DNA of 64,000 bases from Candidimonas sp. SYP-B2681 (GCF_003971065.1 NZ_RYDV01000002.1:62001-126000), one strand, 5' to 3'; shown: positions 45,248-54,556, numbered from the stretch's first letter. Translations and numbers: made by a program. Notes: generated from the letters alone by a model not told the origin.

Positions 45248-46078
45248 ATGTGTCAGCTGTTAGGCATGAATTGCGCTACGCCTACCGATATTACTTTTTC
45301 GTTTACGGGGTTCGCCGCCCGCGGCGGACACACCGATCATCATGCCGATGGCTTCGGTGTGGGTTTTTTTGAAAGCAAGGCTTGCCGGGTATTCATCGAC
45401 AACCAGCCCTCATGCAAGTCGCCCGTCGCCGAGCTGATCAAGAACTATCCGATCAAATCCAAAAACGTCATTGCCCACATCCGCAAGGCAACGCAAGGCA
45501 CTACCGCACTGGAAAATTGCCATCCCTTCGTGCGCGAGCTATGGGGCCGGCATTGGATTTTCGCCCACAACGGCGACTTGCTGGAATACCGTCCCACGCT
45601 TAACGGTCAATATCAAGCGGTAGGCACGACCGACAGTGAAACTGCGTTTTGCCACATCATGCAGGGTCTGCGCGAGCGTTTTGGCAATATAGAGCCTTCT
45701 ACACCGGATCTTTTCCAGGCAATAGAAGAACTCACGCAGGAAATTACGGTTCATGGCGTGTTCAATTTTTTGCTGTCCAATGGGCGCTCGCAGTTTGCCC
45801 ATTGCTCGACCAACCTGCATTACATCGTTCGGGAGTGGCCCTTTAACAAGGCACACCTGATCGATGCTGATATGACCGTGGATTTTTCATTAACCAATCG
45901 CCAGGGCGATTGCGTATCAGTTATTGCCACCAAGCCGCTGACCGACAACGAGGTCTGGACACGGTTCGAGGCAGGGCAGCTGATTATGTTCGAGCAGGGC
46001 TGCCTGTCATTGAAGACGATGGTGCCAATTCCCGAGTCGGTGCAAAGGAAGAACGCGGAAAATCTGGCGTGCGCCTGA
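45248..46078 (+). CDS. Class II glutamine amidotransferase (YafJ-type)
   Basis: 276 residues. The start MCQLLGMNC places the catalytic Cys at position 2 after Met removal; the frame is open 16 codons further up but that would mask the nucleophile. Ntn glutaminase marks: HADGFGVGFFE, HIRKATQG, NCHPFVRELWGRHWIFAHNGDL, GTTDSETAFC. It releases ammonia from glutamine for an unnamed acceptor; stand-alone members of the YafJ group have no known partner. Confidence 0.92.
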   Translation: MCQLLGMNCATPTDITFSFTGFAARGGHTDHHADGFGVGFFESKACRVFIDNQPSCKSPVAELIKNYPIKSKNVIAHIRKATQGTTALENCHPFVRELWGRHWIFAHNGDLLEYRPTLNGQYQAVGTTDSETAFCHIMQGLRERFGNIEPSTPDLFQAIEELTQEITVHGVFNFLLSNGRSQFAHCSTNLHYIVREWPFNKAHLIDADMTVDFSLTNRQGDCVSVIATKPLTDNEVWTRFEAGQLIMFEQGCLSLKTMVPIPESVQRKNAENLACA

Positions 46079-46102
46079 TTTGATCCTCCGCCAGGCGGTC
46101 GA

Positions 46103-46816
46103 TTATTCCGCCACAACGGCTGTTCGGCTAGCGGCGGCATCTGCGGATACGGGGTTCAGTCGCGCAGTGACTTGATCAGTGCCCAGAACGTCGCCAAAGA
46201 AAAGCATCCAGTTAATCAGCGAGTGGTTGTGCTCGTCTGGCGTGACGGCCGATAACGCGTCATCCACCATTACCGTGGCGTAGTCCATCATCATGGCGTC
46301 CCGGGCGGTGGATTCGCAACACACATTGGTCACCGTCCCGCCTATGAGCACCGTCGTCACGCCCTTCGCCTGCAGCACATCATGCAACGATGAGGATCCT
46401 GGCGCCAAGGCGCTGTAGCAACGCTTGACGACGCGTTGATCCATTGGCTGGATATCGAGTTGCGGTGGAAAAGCGTAGCCTTGGTGGCCCGCGCTAAGTT
46501 CCAGTAAACGGCGTGCGCTGCGTTCGGGCGTCAACATATAACGATGGTGATGCGACCAGAACGTGTCGGCGCCGTCGGAACAGGTCTGTACCCAGACAAC
46601 ATGGCCGCCCGCCCGGCGCAAGGCCGAGGCCAGCTTGTTGACGGCCGGAAAGGTTGCCCGCGAGGGCGCACATTCGCCCTGAAAGCCGGGCTGTGTGTAG
46701 TAGTTCTGCAAGTCGATGACGACGAATGCTGTTTTGCTGGCGTCGAATTCGGGATAGGGATGCAGGCACCCCTGCCGGGCTACAACTCGGTCAACGACCC
46801 ATTGGGGGAAATCCAT
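46103..46816 (-). CDS. Isochorismatase-family cysteine hydrolase (amidase)
   Basis: 237 residues. Triad Asp35 (VVIDLQNYY), Lys131 (RVVKRCYSAL) and Cys166 in GGTVTNVCCESTARDA; the cis-peptide VTN motif is intact. This group splits amide or carbamoyl bonds (N-carbamoylsarcosine, ureidoacrylate, maleamate, nicotinamide are known substrates). Last gene of the reverse operon behind a NitT/TauT-type importer, so it probably hydrolyses the imported amide. The substrate is unknown. Confidence 0.9.
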   Translation of the reverse strand: MDFPQWVVDRVVARQGCLHPYPEFDASKTAFVVIDLQNYYTQPGFQGECAPSRATFPAVNKLASALRRAGGHVVWVQTCSDGADTFWSHHHRYMLTPERSARRLLELSAGHQGYAFPPQLDIQPMDQRVVKRCYSALAPGSSSLHDVLQAKGVTTVLIGGTVTNVCCESTARDAMMMDYATVMVDDALSAVTPDEHNHSLINWMLFFGDVLGTDQVTARLNPVSADAAASRTAVVAE

Positions 46817-46827
46817 GCTTTTATTCC

Positions 46828-47682
46828 TTAAGAGTATCGACGAGACGTGGCGGCCTCGAGTCGCGCGATAACCAGGTACATCAGTCCGGAAATAATGGCC
46901 AGGACGACGATGGCTGTCATGACAATATTCAATTTGAAGACTTGGCTTCCATTGATAATCAGAAAGCCCAGGCCTTCGCTTGACGACTGGAACTCACCTA
47001 CGATGACGCCAACCAGGGCGAGCCCGATGTTCATCTTCAGGGCGGCCAGCAGGGTTGGGACGCTGCCGGGCAGGACAACCATGGTCAAGACTTGCGCGCG
47101 CGTTGCGCCCAAGGTGAGCGCCAGTTTTATTTTGTTGGGGTCAATGCCGCGAAACCCTTCGTAGACCACCATGATGGTAATGAATACAGAGATGGCCACA
47201 GCCATGCCGTAAACCGAGTATTCCGAGCCTAGCCATATGTAGAAGATCGGCACGAAGGCGATTTTCGGCATAGCATTGCTAATCACTAGAAAGGGGTCGA
47301 GCACTTTGTAGAAAAAATCGGACCACCATAATGCTGCGGCAAGCGCTATGCCGGCCACCATGCTAATGATGAACCCGATTAGCGTGGCCTTGAAGGTAGC
47401 CCAGGTATGCCAGAGCAAGTCGCCGTTGCGAAGCAAATCCAGAAAGGTCGGCCATACCGCGCTGGGATAGCTGGTGAGCATCGGATTGACGATATGCGTC
47501 TTGGCCATAATTTCCCAGACAGCCAGGAACGCGACCAACAGCAATACGCGGCTGGCCATTATCATGGTTTGCCTGCGGCTCTCGCGCTTCAGGTACGCCG
47601 CATAGGCAGGGCTCGGGGCCTCCGGGGCGGCGCCTGGCGCGGCGGTATTTTTGATTGCTGCTACTGTAGGATTGAGTGCCAT
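46828..47682 (-). CDS. NitT/TauT-type ABC transporter permease
   Basis: 284 residues. A 40-residue cytoplasmic N-terminus precedes six membrane spans. The ABC-contact EAA loop reads ALTLGATRAQVLTMVVLPGSVPTLLAAL. Family shared by nitrate, sulfonate, taurine and pyrimidine-precursor importers. It forms the channel with the ATPase and binding protein encoded just upstream. Confidence 0.92.
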   Translation of the reverse strand: MALNPTVAAIKNTAAPGAAPEAPSPAYAAYLKRESRRQTMIMASRVLLLVAFLAVWEIMAKTHIVNPMLTSYPSAVWPTFLDLLRNGDLLWHTWATFKATLIGFIISMVAGIALAAALWWSDFFYKVLDPFLVISNAMPKIAFVPIFYIWLGSEYSVYGMAVAISVFITIMVVYEGFRGIDPNKIKLALTLGATRAQVLTMVVLPGSVPTLLAALKMNIGLALVGVIVGEFQSSSEGLGFLIINGSQVFKLNIVMTAIVVLAIISGLMYLVIARLEAATSRRYS

Positions 47683-47697
47683 CGTATGACTCCTGGT

Positions 47698-48534
47698 TTA
47701 GCCTTCGACGTGGACATCAAGCTCATCCCAGAGAGTACTGAAATAAGTGTTGAACTCGGGAAGTGACCGTGCTTGGAAGGGTGTAGGGCGCCCGCCGACG
47801 TAGCTCGGAAACCGCATCAGGTGTTGCGACTTGATGCGGCCTGGCCGCCGTGACAACACAATGACCCGGTCTGTCATGGCAATGGCTTCGCCAATGTCAT
47901 GGGTAACCAGTACCACTGATTTTCCTTCACTGCGCAGTACGTCAACGACTTCATCGGCGATGGCCAGGCGAGTCTGCGAGTCAAGAGCCGAAAAAGGTTC
48001 ATCCAGGAGCACGACGTCCGGGTTGGTCGCAAGGGTTCGGGCCAACGCTACGCGCTGGCGCATGCCGCCCGACAGCGCGCGTGGGTAGTGGTTCAGAAAG
48101 CTTCCCATTCCGCACTTTTCCAGCAGATGAATGGCGCGTTCACGGGACTCTTTCATATTTCTTTTCTGAATCTCTGCCCCGAGCAACGCATTATCCAGAA
48201 TGGTGCGCCATTCGTAGAGATAATCTTGCTGCAGCATGTAGCCGATGCGCTGCGAGGGGGCGGTGACGGGCTGCCCCCCCACCCTTACCACACCGCCCGA
48301 AGGTTCCAGGATGCCGGCAATGATGGATAGCAGCGTGCTTTTTCCGCAACCCGATTGGCCGATTATGCTGACGAACTCGCCAGCTTCGATATTTAGCGAG
48401 ATACCGGCCAATGCCTGCGTCTCACCCTGTTTGGTGAAATAACGCAGCGATACGTCATCGATTTCGATACGGGCCGCGCCCGCTGTAATGGGGGCGGTGC
48501 GCGATGCAGTTTCCATGGTGTCGTTGCGCATCAT
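47698..48534 (-). CDS. NitT/TauT-type ABC transporter ATPase
   Basis: 278 residues. Walker A GQSGCGKST, Q-loop MLQQDYLYEW, signature LSGGMRQRVALARTL, Walker B VVLLDEPFSALD, H-loop VTHDIGEA. SsuB/TauB-like. The start (two Met codons in a row) follows the binding-protein stop without a gap. Energises the permease encoded next. Confidence 0.93.
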   Translation of the reverse strand: MMRNDTMETASRTAPITAGAARIEIDDVSLRYFTKQGETQALAGISLNIEAGEFVSIIGQSGCGKSTLLSIIAGILEPSGGVVRVGGQPVTAPSQRIGYMLQQDYLYEWRTILDNALLGAEIQKRNMKESRERAIHLLEKCGMGSFLNHYPRALSGGMRQRVALARTLATNPDVVLLDEPFSALDSQTRLAIADEVVDVLRSEGKSVVLVTHDIGEAIAMTDRVIVLSRRPGRIKSQHLMRFPSYVGGRPTPFQARSLPEFNTYFSTLWDELDVHVEG

Positions 48535-49551
48535 TTATTTGGCCTCGCGCGCGAAGGTCGTATCAACGATTCGGTCATACTTAACGCGTTTGTCATTTTC
48601 AAGCAGGCCACTGGCAATCAACATGTCCTGGAGCTTTTCCATGGCGGCCTCTTCAACGGCCGGGGTTTTTTTCCACAAATCGTATTGGCGATAGCGATTA
48701 ATGGTGGTAACGAGTTCGCCTTCAGAAATACCGGGAAAGTACGCACTGATGTGTTGGGCTAGTGCAGCAGGAGGCGCATCTTGTACGTATTTTTGTGCCT
48801 TAAATATGGCGTTGGTCCAGGCCTGTGCCACCTTGGGATTTTTCTTCAGGTAGGCATCGGTGGCGGTGAACGAAGTGAAGTCGACTGGTCCGACTTCGCG
48901 GCCTATCGATGCCACCACCTGGCCCTGGCCGCTTTTCTCGAGGTTGCTGGCTTCGGGTTCAAGGAATATGGCGTAGTCGGCCTGGCCCGCCATCCAGGCG
49001 CCGGCCCGTGCTGCGGGGCCGATGTTGCTGATCATTTTGACGTCGGCTTTAGGGTTCAAGTTATGCTTTCTTAGCGCCGTTTCCAGAAACACATCGGGAT
49101 TCGAGCCAGGCCGGAACGACATGACGCTTTTGCCCTTGAGCATCGTCCAGTCAAACTCCTTTACTGGTTTGCGCGACAGCAGAAGGAAGCCATCGGTTGC
49201 GGTAAGGCCGGCAAACACTTTAGGTTTTACTGGCGATTCGCTATTGGCCACGTATACCGACGCTTCCGGACCGACCAGGACAATATCCGCACTGCCCGAA
49301 AGCAGTGCTGCCATGCCTTTGTCAGTGCCCTGGGAAGTTTTCAAACTGACATCAAGACCCGCCTCTTTGAAATACCCTTGATTGAGTGCAACGTACATCG
49401 GCATATAAAGCACAGATCGAACCACTTCTTCATAACGCACCTTGGTAGGTTCTGCTGCCCCAACATGGGTTGTGGACAATAGAGGAAATAACGCTGCGGA
49501 TGCAATCAACAACTTGCGGGTCATCGAGAATCGGAGGGAAAGGCTGGGCAT
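48535..49551 (-). CDS. ABC transporter substrate-binding protein (NMT1/SsuA-like)
   Basis: 338 residues. Signal peptide (MTRKLLIASAALFPLLSTTHVGA), then VRYEEVVRSVLYMPMYVALNQGYFKEAGLDVSLKTSQGTDKGMAALLSGSADIVLVGPEA, the usual NMT1/THI5-like fold. AAGGAGT ribosome site. First gene of the importer/cysteine hydrolase operon. The upstream region has a GntR-type operator and a perfect FNR/Anr box. Ligand unknown. Confidence 0.92.
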   Translation of the reverse strand: MPSLSLRFSMTRKLLIASAALFPLLSTTHVGAAEPTKVRYEEVVRSVLYMPMYVALNQGYFKEAGLDVSLKTSQGTDKGMAALLSGSADIVLVGPEASVYVANSESPVKPKVFAGLTATDGFLLLSRKPVKEFDWTMLKGKSVMSFRPGSNPDVFLETALRKHNLNPKADVKMISNIGPAARAGAWMAGQADYAIFLEPEASNLEKSGQGQVVASIGREVGPVDFTSFTATDAYLKKNPKVAQAWTNAIFKAQKYVQDAPPAALAQHISAYFPGISEGELVTTINRYRQYDLWKKTPAVEEAAMEKLQDMLIASGLLENDKRVKYDRIVDTTFAREAK

Positions 49552-49600
49552 GTCTTACTCCTTGTATGGTCGTGTGCGGAAACGTCGCGCTAGGGCTAAG

Positions 49601-49615
49601 TTGTATACAGTATTC
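49601..49615. promoter_or_regulatory. GntR-type operator 1 (importer operon)
   Basis: TTGTATACAGTATTC, 13 of 15 positions equal to the site at 59056. It lies 50 bp upstream of the binding-protein gene. Confidence 0.6.
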
Positions 49616-49620
49616 TAATT

Positions 49621-49634
49621 TTGATGTGGATCAA
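49621..49634. promoter_or_regulatory. Perfect FNR/Anr-type box
   Basis: TTGAT-GTGG-ATCAA matches the TTGAT-N4-ATCAA consensus exactly. It is 5 bp from operator 1, in the upstream region of the importer operon. Confidence 0.65.
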
Positions 49635-49665
49635 AAATAGCATGAATAGTGCCCAGTACAAAGCG

Positions 49666-49679
49666 GGGGTTATCCCTAG
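49666..49679. promoter_or_regulatory. GGGG-N4-CCCTAG motif, copy 1
   Basis: GGGGTTATCCCTAG. The same motif occurs at 54557 (GGGGTTTTCCCTAG) and 59023 (GGGG-ACATA-CCCTAG), always near a GntR-type operator. Confidence 0.45.
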
Positions 49680-49797
49680 ACCGGGATGCTCGGGACAAAG
49701 GCGTCGAACAGCAGAAAGCCCCGCCACTGCATGATTGAGTTGGCGGAGCGAAAAGAAAATAATGCGAACGGCTTACTGGCGCTGAAGCCTTTCTGGT

Positions 49798-50541
49798 TTA
49801 CGTGGCTGGCCGGGCTTCGGTATAGGCTTTAGCGGCATTGTGAACGTGCTGGGTAGCCAGCAAGCCGGCAAGCTCAGCATTGCCGTCAATGACCGCGTTA
49901 AGGATTTGCGCGTGCTCTTCCCAGTTTTGTTTGGCTCTACGCATGTTGCTGGGGGCAAATAAAAGCGCCGTACGGTCCCGCAATGAGCGCATGAGTTCGG
50001 TCAGGACGACGTTGCCAGCAATAATGGCAAGGGCTTCATGGAATTGCGAATTCAGATCGCGGAACTTTTCCACATTTTCTTTGTTGATGGCGTCCACGCC
50101 CTCGTTCAGTATGCCTTGTAAGCGTTCTATCGTTTTATTGTCGCGTCGTTGTGCAGCCAGGCGGGCGTTCAGCCCTTCGAGCGCCGCGCGAACCTCGACC
50201 ATGTCGTAGGCGATATCGTCCGACAATATGGCCACTGAAGCGCCGCGTCGCGGTTCTATTGTGACCAGGCCTTCGGCGGCCAGAGCGCGTAATGCCTCGC
50301 GCACGGGTATGCGTGACACCGCCATTTCGGTTGACAGTTTGCCTTCAACCAGGCGATCGCCGGGCCGGAATTCGCCGCTAAGAATACGTTCGCGAAGTTT
50401 GTCACGAATGACGGCGAACAGGGGAGAGTGTTGATTCCCGATTTTTTGCGCGGCGACATCGCTTTGAGCGTGGCCAGGTTCAACAATAGTGGAAAACGGT
50501 TTCATTATGCCGAGCGCAAAGTTGAACGTAGAGCCGTCCAT
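49798..50541 (-). CDS. GntR-family regulator, FCD domain (proposed regulator of the 46-62 kb block)
   Basis: 247 residues. Winged helix at about 40-105 (VIRDKLRERILSGEFRPGDRLVEGKLSTEMAVSRIPVREALRALAAEGLV), then the FCD domain with MVEVRAALEGLNARLAA and the histidine in NSQFHEALAII; several usual metal-site residues are weak. It is encoded after TauE in one reverse operon whose promoter carries an operator-like site. It is the only regulator gene in the block, so it is the natural reader of the repeated TATACA sites. Confidence 0.92.
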   Translation of the reverse strand: MDGSTFNFALGIMKPFSTIVEPGHAQSDVAAQKIGNQHSPLFAVIRDKLRERILSGEFRPGDRLVEGKLSTEMAVSRIPVREALRALAAEGLVTIEPRRGASVAILSDDIAYDMVEVRAALEGLNARLAAQRRDNKTIERLQGILNEGVDAINKENVEKFRDLNSQFHEALAIIAGNVVLTELMRSLRDRTALLFAPSNMRRAKQNWEEHAQILNAVIDGNAELAGLLATQHVHNAAKAYTEARPAT

Positions 50542-50575
50542 TATAAATGATCCTTAAATCCGTTATTCAGCGCCG

Positions 50576-51328
50576 TTAGGCGTCAGGCCATATCGTTTTC
50601 ACAATCAGGCCCACTGCACTGAGCGCGCAAAAAACGAGCAGCACCTGCCGTATGCGGGCTGGGCTGATCTTTTTTCTGATGCGTCCGGAGAGCGAAAAGC
50701 CAAGAAGCATGAAGGGCAGTAGCGTGATGCTAAGCAGTACTTCATGCCGTCCGTAGTAGCCGGTGACCGATAGCATAAGCAGGGAAAACATCGACCCACA
50801 AAACAGGACGGCGCCTATCGTTGCGCGCAACGTGGGTGGCGAACTGTGCTGCAGGGCGATCGCGAGCGGAGGTGCGCCGACCGAGGTGAGCGTACCCATA
50901 ATACCCGACAGCAGGCCGGCAACGCCTACATTGCTGCGGGTTGTGGCGATTTGCATGCCAGCGGCACTTAGCACGACTGCTATCAAGATCAGGACGGCGA
51001 ATAAAACGTTAAGGGGTTGCTGGGCCAAGTGCGCCATGGCAAACACCGCAATGATGGTTCCTATGGCGCGCCCGCCAAGGGCAGACCCCACCGATGCCCA
51101 CGCAATAGCGCGATATTCTCGCAACGCCGTCAGCAGTGTGACAAAACCACCTAGCGTAAGAAGGGGACCTGGTACAAGGTCGGGGCAAAATATGGCAGCA
51201 ATGGGCGCGGCAAACATGGTGAAACCGACGCCCCCTACCCCTTGCATAAATGCAGAGCCGCCGATTAGCAGCGCCATCAAGCCATACAGGTGGGGATCCG
51301 AAAAAGGAAGCAGGTCAGATAGGAGCAT
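50576..51328 (-). CDS. TauE/SafE-family membrane permease
   Basis: 250 residues, eight hydrophobic segments of the sulfite exporter TauE/SafE family: GLMALLIGGSAFMQGVGGVGFTMFAAPIAA, and SGIMGTLTSVGAPPLAIALQHSSPPTLRATIGAVLF. Family members export sulfite, sulfoacetate and other small organic anions. Next to a NitT/TauT-type importer this could mean a sulfonate or similar anion, but the family is too broad to decide. Confidence 0.88.
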   Translation of the reverse strand: MLLSDLLPFSDPHLYGLMALLIGGSAFMQGVGGVGFTMFAAPIAAIFCPDLVPGPLLTLGGFVTLLTALREYRAIAWASVGSALGGRAIGTIIAVFAMAHLAQQPLNVLFAVLILIAVVLSAAGMQIATTRSNVGVAGLLSGIMGTLTSVGAPPLAIALQHSSPPTLRATIGAVLFCGSMFSLLMLSVTGYYGRHEVLLSITLLPFMLLGFSLSGRIRKKISPARIRQVLLVFCALSAVGLIVKTIWPDA

Positions 51329-51430
51329 GGGCTGAGCTCGGCGGCCAAATAGGGGGGTTATGTAGAAGTGATGGTGGCATCTTAGGAACTAAGGGAAAAC
51401 CATCTTGTTGTATGCGTTCCTACGAGCAGA

Positions 51431-51464
51431 TAATATACAGTATACAGTTTCTGACTGTATTGAC
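51431..51464 (-). promoter_or_regulatory. Promoter of tauE-gntR with overlapping GntR-type operator 2
   Basis: The reverse strand has TTGTCA, a 16-bp spacer and TATACT, a near-consensus promoter. The site TAATATACAGTATAC (51431-51445) covers its -10; ATACAG...CTGTAT adds a second inverted repeat. On the plus strand a TTGACA (51460-51465) precedes the permease gene at 51500. Confidence 0.6.
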
Positions 51465-51499
51465 AATAACAACGTTTAGCGCTGCTAAAGAGAGGCCAA

Positions 51500-53044
51500 A
51501 TGCCGTCAGATGCCGTATTGAACATATCCCACTGGATATACCTGCTCAGCGTAGTCGTCATCATTGCGACCATGATTCTGCGCGCAAACGTCGTGGTGCC
51601 GTCGGTCATTGGCACCTTTTTAGTGGTTACTGCTATTACCGGTAATCCCATCAGTGGACTTATTGGTATTTTTTCCGCCAGTTTTGTCGCCGCGAAAGAG
51701 CTGTTCAACATATTCCTGGTCATAACCTTCATGACGGCGCTGCTGAATGCGCTAAAGGTTATCCAGGCCGATGTCCGGATGGTGGAGCCCTTTCGCAAAG
51801 TAATGACAGGCGGTCCTATCTCTTTTCTGGTGATTGCGCTGTCCACCTATACGATTTCACTGTTCTTCTGGCCCACGCCCGCGGTGCCGCTGGTTTCAGC
51901 GATATTGCTGCCAGCAGCCATCGCCGCCGGCCTGCCTCCGCTAACGGGAGCCATGGTCATCGCGATTGCGGGGCAGGGTATGGCCTTATCGTCCGACTAT
52001 GTCATTGGGGTCGCGCCCGGTATCAGCGCCAAGGCTGCCGGTGCGGCCATCAGCGTTGCGGCGGTTGCCGATCGCGCACTGGTCCTTTCGTTGATCACGG
52101 GATTCGTAGCACTGCTTATCACCTATATGGTCATGCGCAAAGGGTTCAAGAAACCGCATCCCGACTTATTAGAGGCGTGGCACGCCCGGGGGATCGACTC
52201 CTCATTAGAGGTCATCGAGCATTCGGGCAGCTTCGACAAGGTGGAAATGGTGCGCGGCTTGGGTTATGGCGATGACGCCGACGAGGCGGCAGCTATCGCC
52301 GCCGCTGATCGCGCCCTACGCGGGGAAAAGCGGATCAAGTGGTCGAAGCTTTTCGCCATTGTCACGCCCTTAGCTTTCTTGGGTGTCGTTATCATCATGG
52401 TGCTGCCTGGGCTGATACCAGGCCTGCCCACTCTTCGAGGCGGCGATGCTGCAGGCCTGGTCGGCGGCGTGGCCTTCGTGTTGATGATGCTCGCGACGCT
52501 CGCGGCAGAGGGCCCACGCAAAATGCTGGACGCCTGTCCCGAGCACATGACCGATGGTTTCGTGTTCGCGTTTCGTGCCATGGGATCGGTATTGCCCATT
52601 GCCGGCTTCTTCTTCCTTGGCGCCAACGAGGCAACGGCGCAGATTCTTGGCGTACCGTTGGCAGAAGCACCTGGATTGCTCTTCGAGTCCATCGTTGCCG
52701 GCCAGCACCTTATCCCCGATAACCACTTCATGGTCGCATTTGGCGTGCTGTTGGTTGGCATGATTTCCGGCATTGACGGGTCCGGCTTCTCCGGCTTGCC
52801 GTTAACCGGAACCTTGTCCGGCGCATTGGGTCCGGTCGTAGGCATGGACGTTGCGACGTTGGCCGCCATAGGCCAAATGGGCGCGGTATGGACCGGGGGC
52901 GGTACGTTGATCGCATGGTCGTCCTTGATTGCTGTGGCAGGTTTCGCCCGTGTACACATTCTGGATCTGGTTCGCGCCTTGATGTTGCCCGTCTTGGTGG
53001 CGCTCATCTTATCCACTATATGTGCGGTGCTTATCTACAGCTGA
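51500..53044 (+). CDS. Multi-spanning permease, substrate unknown
   Basis: 514 residues with about 12-13 hydrophobic segments split by a charged middle loop (about 210-275, VMRKGFKKPHPDLLEAW...ALRGEKRIKWSKLF). Buried sequences such as FFWPTPAVPLVSAILLPAAIAAGLP and GMISGIDGSGFSGLPLTGTLSG suggest an ion-transporter-superfamily carrier for organic acids, in the broad DctM/GntP/CitMHS clan. I cannot name the family with certainty. AGAGAGG precedes the ATG. Followed at 42 bp by the Ntn hydrolase gene; probably imports its substrate. Confidence 0.75.
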   Translation: MPSDAVLNISHWIYLLSVVVIIATMILRANVVVPSVIGTFLVVTAITGNPISGLIGIFSASFVAAKELFNIFLVITFMTALLNALKVIQADVRMVEPFRKVMTGGPISFLVIALSTYTISLFFWPTPAVPLVSAILLPAAIAAGLPPLTGAMVIAIAGQGMALSSDYVIGVAPGISAKAAGAAISVAAVADRALVLSLITGFVALLITYMVMRKGFKKPHPDLLEAWHARGIDSSLEVIEHSGSFDKVEMVRGLGYGDDADEAAAIAAADRALRGEKRIKWSKLFAIVTPLAFLGVVIIMVLPGLIPGLPTLRGGDAAGLVGGVAFVLMMLATLAAEGPRKMLDACPEHMTDGFVFAFRAMGSVLPIAGFFFLGANEATAQILGVPLAEAPGLLFESIVAGQHLIPDNHFMVAFGVLLVGMISGIDGSGFSGLPLTGTLSGALGPVVGMDVATLAAIGQMGAVWTGGGTLIAWSSLIAVAGFARVHILDLVRALMLPVLVALILSTICAVLIYS

Positions 53045-53086
53045 TGTCGTTGGCTTCGGCGCATAAAAAGAGTGTTCAGGCTCAAA

Positions 53087-54547
53087 ATGGAACTAAAGAA
53101 AACTGCAGTCGGCAGCAAAAGCATGGTGGCCACGGGTAATCCGTTGGCGGCGCACGCGGCGCAAAGCATATTGAATATGGGGGGCACCGCTGTCGACGCT
53201 GCTATTTCGGCTGACGCAGTGCTGGGGGTCGTAGAGCCCATGGCAACCAGCATAGGTGGCGATCTTCTGGCGATGATAGTGCAGCCCGATGGCCGCGTTC
53301 AAAGCTATAACGGAACCGGCAGGTCGCCCGGCGCGCTGACGCCCGACCTGGTGGAGGGCTTTGCAGGCAGCAGGATCCCCGAGCGCCATCCTCTGTCAAT
53401 AACGACGCCAGGCGCTGTGCGAGGTTGGCATGATCTTCACGCGCGCTACGGCCGGGTGGAGTGGGCCCGGCTCTTTGATGCTGCCATAACGTTGGCGCAA
53501 GAAGGCTTTCCGGTAGCGCCCGTCGCGGCCAGGGAGTGGGCTCTTTTCGATGGCGTCTTGCACAAGGATCCTCACTGCGCCGCATTATATAAAGCAGGAA
53601 ACAGCCCGGCACCCGGCGCCCGTTTTCAAAACCCGCAGCTCGCCGCGGTGTTGCGCCGTATCGCTAACGAAGGCGATGAAGCTTTCTATCAGGGTACCGT
53701 GGCTCGCGCCGCAGCCGACGCGGTACAGGCGATGGGCGGTGTCCTGGACGTAAGCGATTTCGCCAAGCATAGCGGCAATTATTGCGAGCCGGTTTCAACG
53801 ACGTTTTGCACTACGCAGGTGTATCAGTGTCCGCCAAACACACATGGCGTAGCGGTATTGCATGCGCTAAATGGGCTTAGCGGGCTAAGTCTGGATCCTG
53901 ACGATCCCGCAGGTTTCATGCAGATCATCGAAGCCACTGAACGAGCCATGCATCGCGCCAGCGAAACCGTATGCGACCCTGCAGGCAATACCGTCTGCAC
54001 TGTCGTTGTCGATGCAGATGGCCTGGCAATAACGCTTATGTCGAGCATTTTCAAACGGTTTGGTTCGGGCATCGTCGTGCCGGGCGGTGGTTTTGTACTG
54101 CAGAACCGTGGCTTTGGCTTTTCCGCCCCAGGGCATATCAATGGCGTCGCCCCCGGGAAAAGGCCCTATCACACCGTTGTCCCAGGAGCTTGCACCCGAA
54201 ACGGGAAGTTTTTCTTAGGCATGGGTGTGGTGGGCGGGCTGATGCAGCCGCAGGGCCAAATCCAGATTCTTAGCCGTGTGCTGGCGTGGGACCAGGCGTT
54301 GCAGTGGGCAATCGATGCGCCTCGTTGGCGGCTTGAAGCGGGGGGCACCTTGGCGATCGAGAAAGGTATGCCAGCGCCTATAGAAGCCGTTTTACGGCAG
54401 GCTGGCTATAGATTTCCCGCTACGGCGGCAGGCGAATTGGGCGGTCGCAGCGATTTCGGCGGTGCGCATGCAGTGTTGCGCGATGCGGACGGTCTGCTGC
54501 ACGGCGCCGCCGACCCTCGGAAAGACGGTGTTTCCATAGGTACGTAA
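53087..54547 (+). CDS. Gamma-glutamyltransferase / HpxW-like Ntn amidohydrolase
   Basis: 486 residues. Family start SMVATGNPLAAHAAQSILNMGGTAVDAAISADAVLGVVEP, substrate Arg79 in NGTGRSPGA, and the small-subunit part NTVCTVVVDADG (nucleophile Thr about 302), SSIFKRFGSGIVVPGGGFVLQNRGFGFS, GKRPYHTVVPG. The pattern is closer to HpxW (oxamate amidohydrolase) and YwrD-like members than to glutathione hydrolase. About 50-60 residues usually found between the last large-subunit helices and the nucleophile are absent. ATG 53087 preferred over an earlier GTG. No signal peptide, so the enzyme acts in the cytoplasm. Confidence 0.82.
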   Translation: MELKKTAVGSKSMVATGNPLAAHAAQSILNMGGTAVDAAISADAVLGVVEPMATSIGGDLLAMIVQPDGRVQSYNGTGRSPGALTPDLVEGFAGSRIPERHPLSITTPGAVRGWHDLHARYGRVEWARLFDAAITLAQEGFPVAPVAAREWALFDGVLHKDPHCAALYKAGNSPAPGARFQNPQLAAVLRRIANEGDEAFYQGTVARAAADAVQAMGGVLDVSDFAKHSGNYCEPVSTTFCTTQVYQCPPNTHGVAVLHALNGLSGLSLDPDDPAGFMQIIEATERAMHRASETVCDPAGNTVCTVVVDADGLAITLMSSIFKRFGSGIVVPGGGFVLQNRGFGFSAPGHINGVAPGKRPYHTVVPGACTRNGKFFLGMGVVGGLMQPQGQIQILSRVLAWDQALQWAIDAPRWRLEAGGTLAIEKGMPAPIEAVLRQAGYRFPATAAGELGGRSDFGGAHAVLRDADGLLHGAADPRKDGVSIGT

Positions 54548-54556
54548 GAGGTGGCC

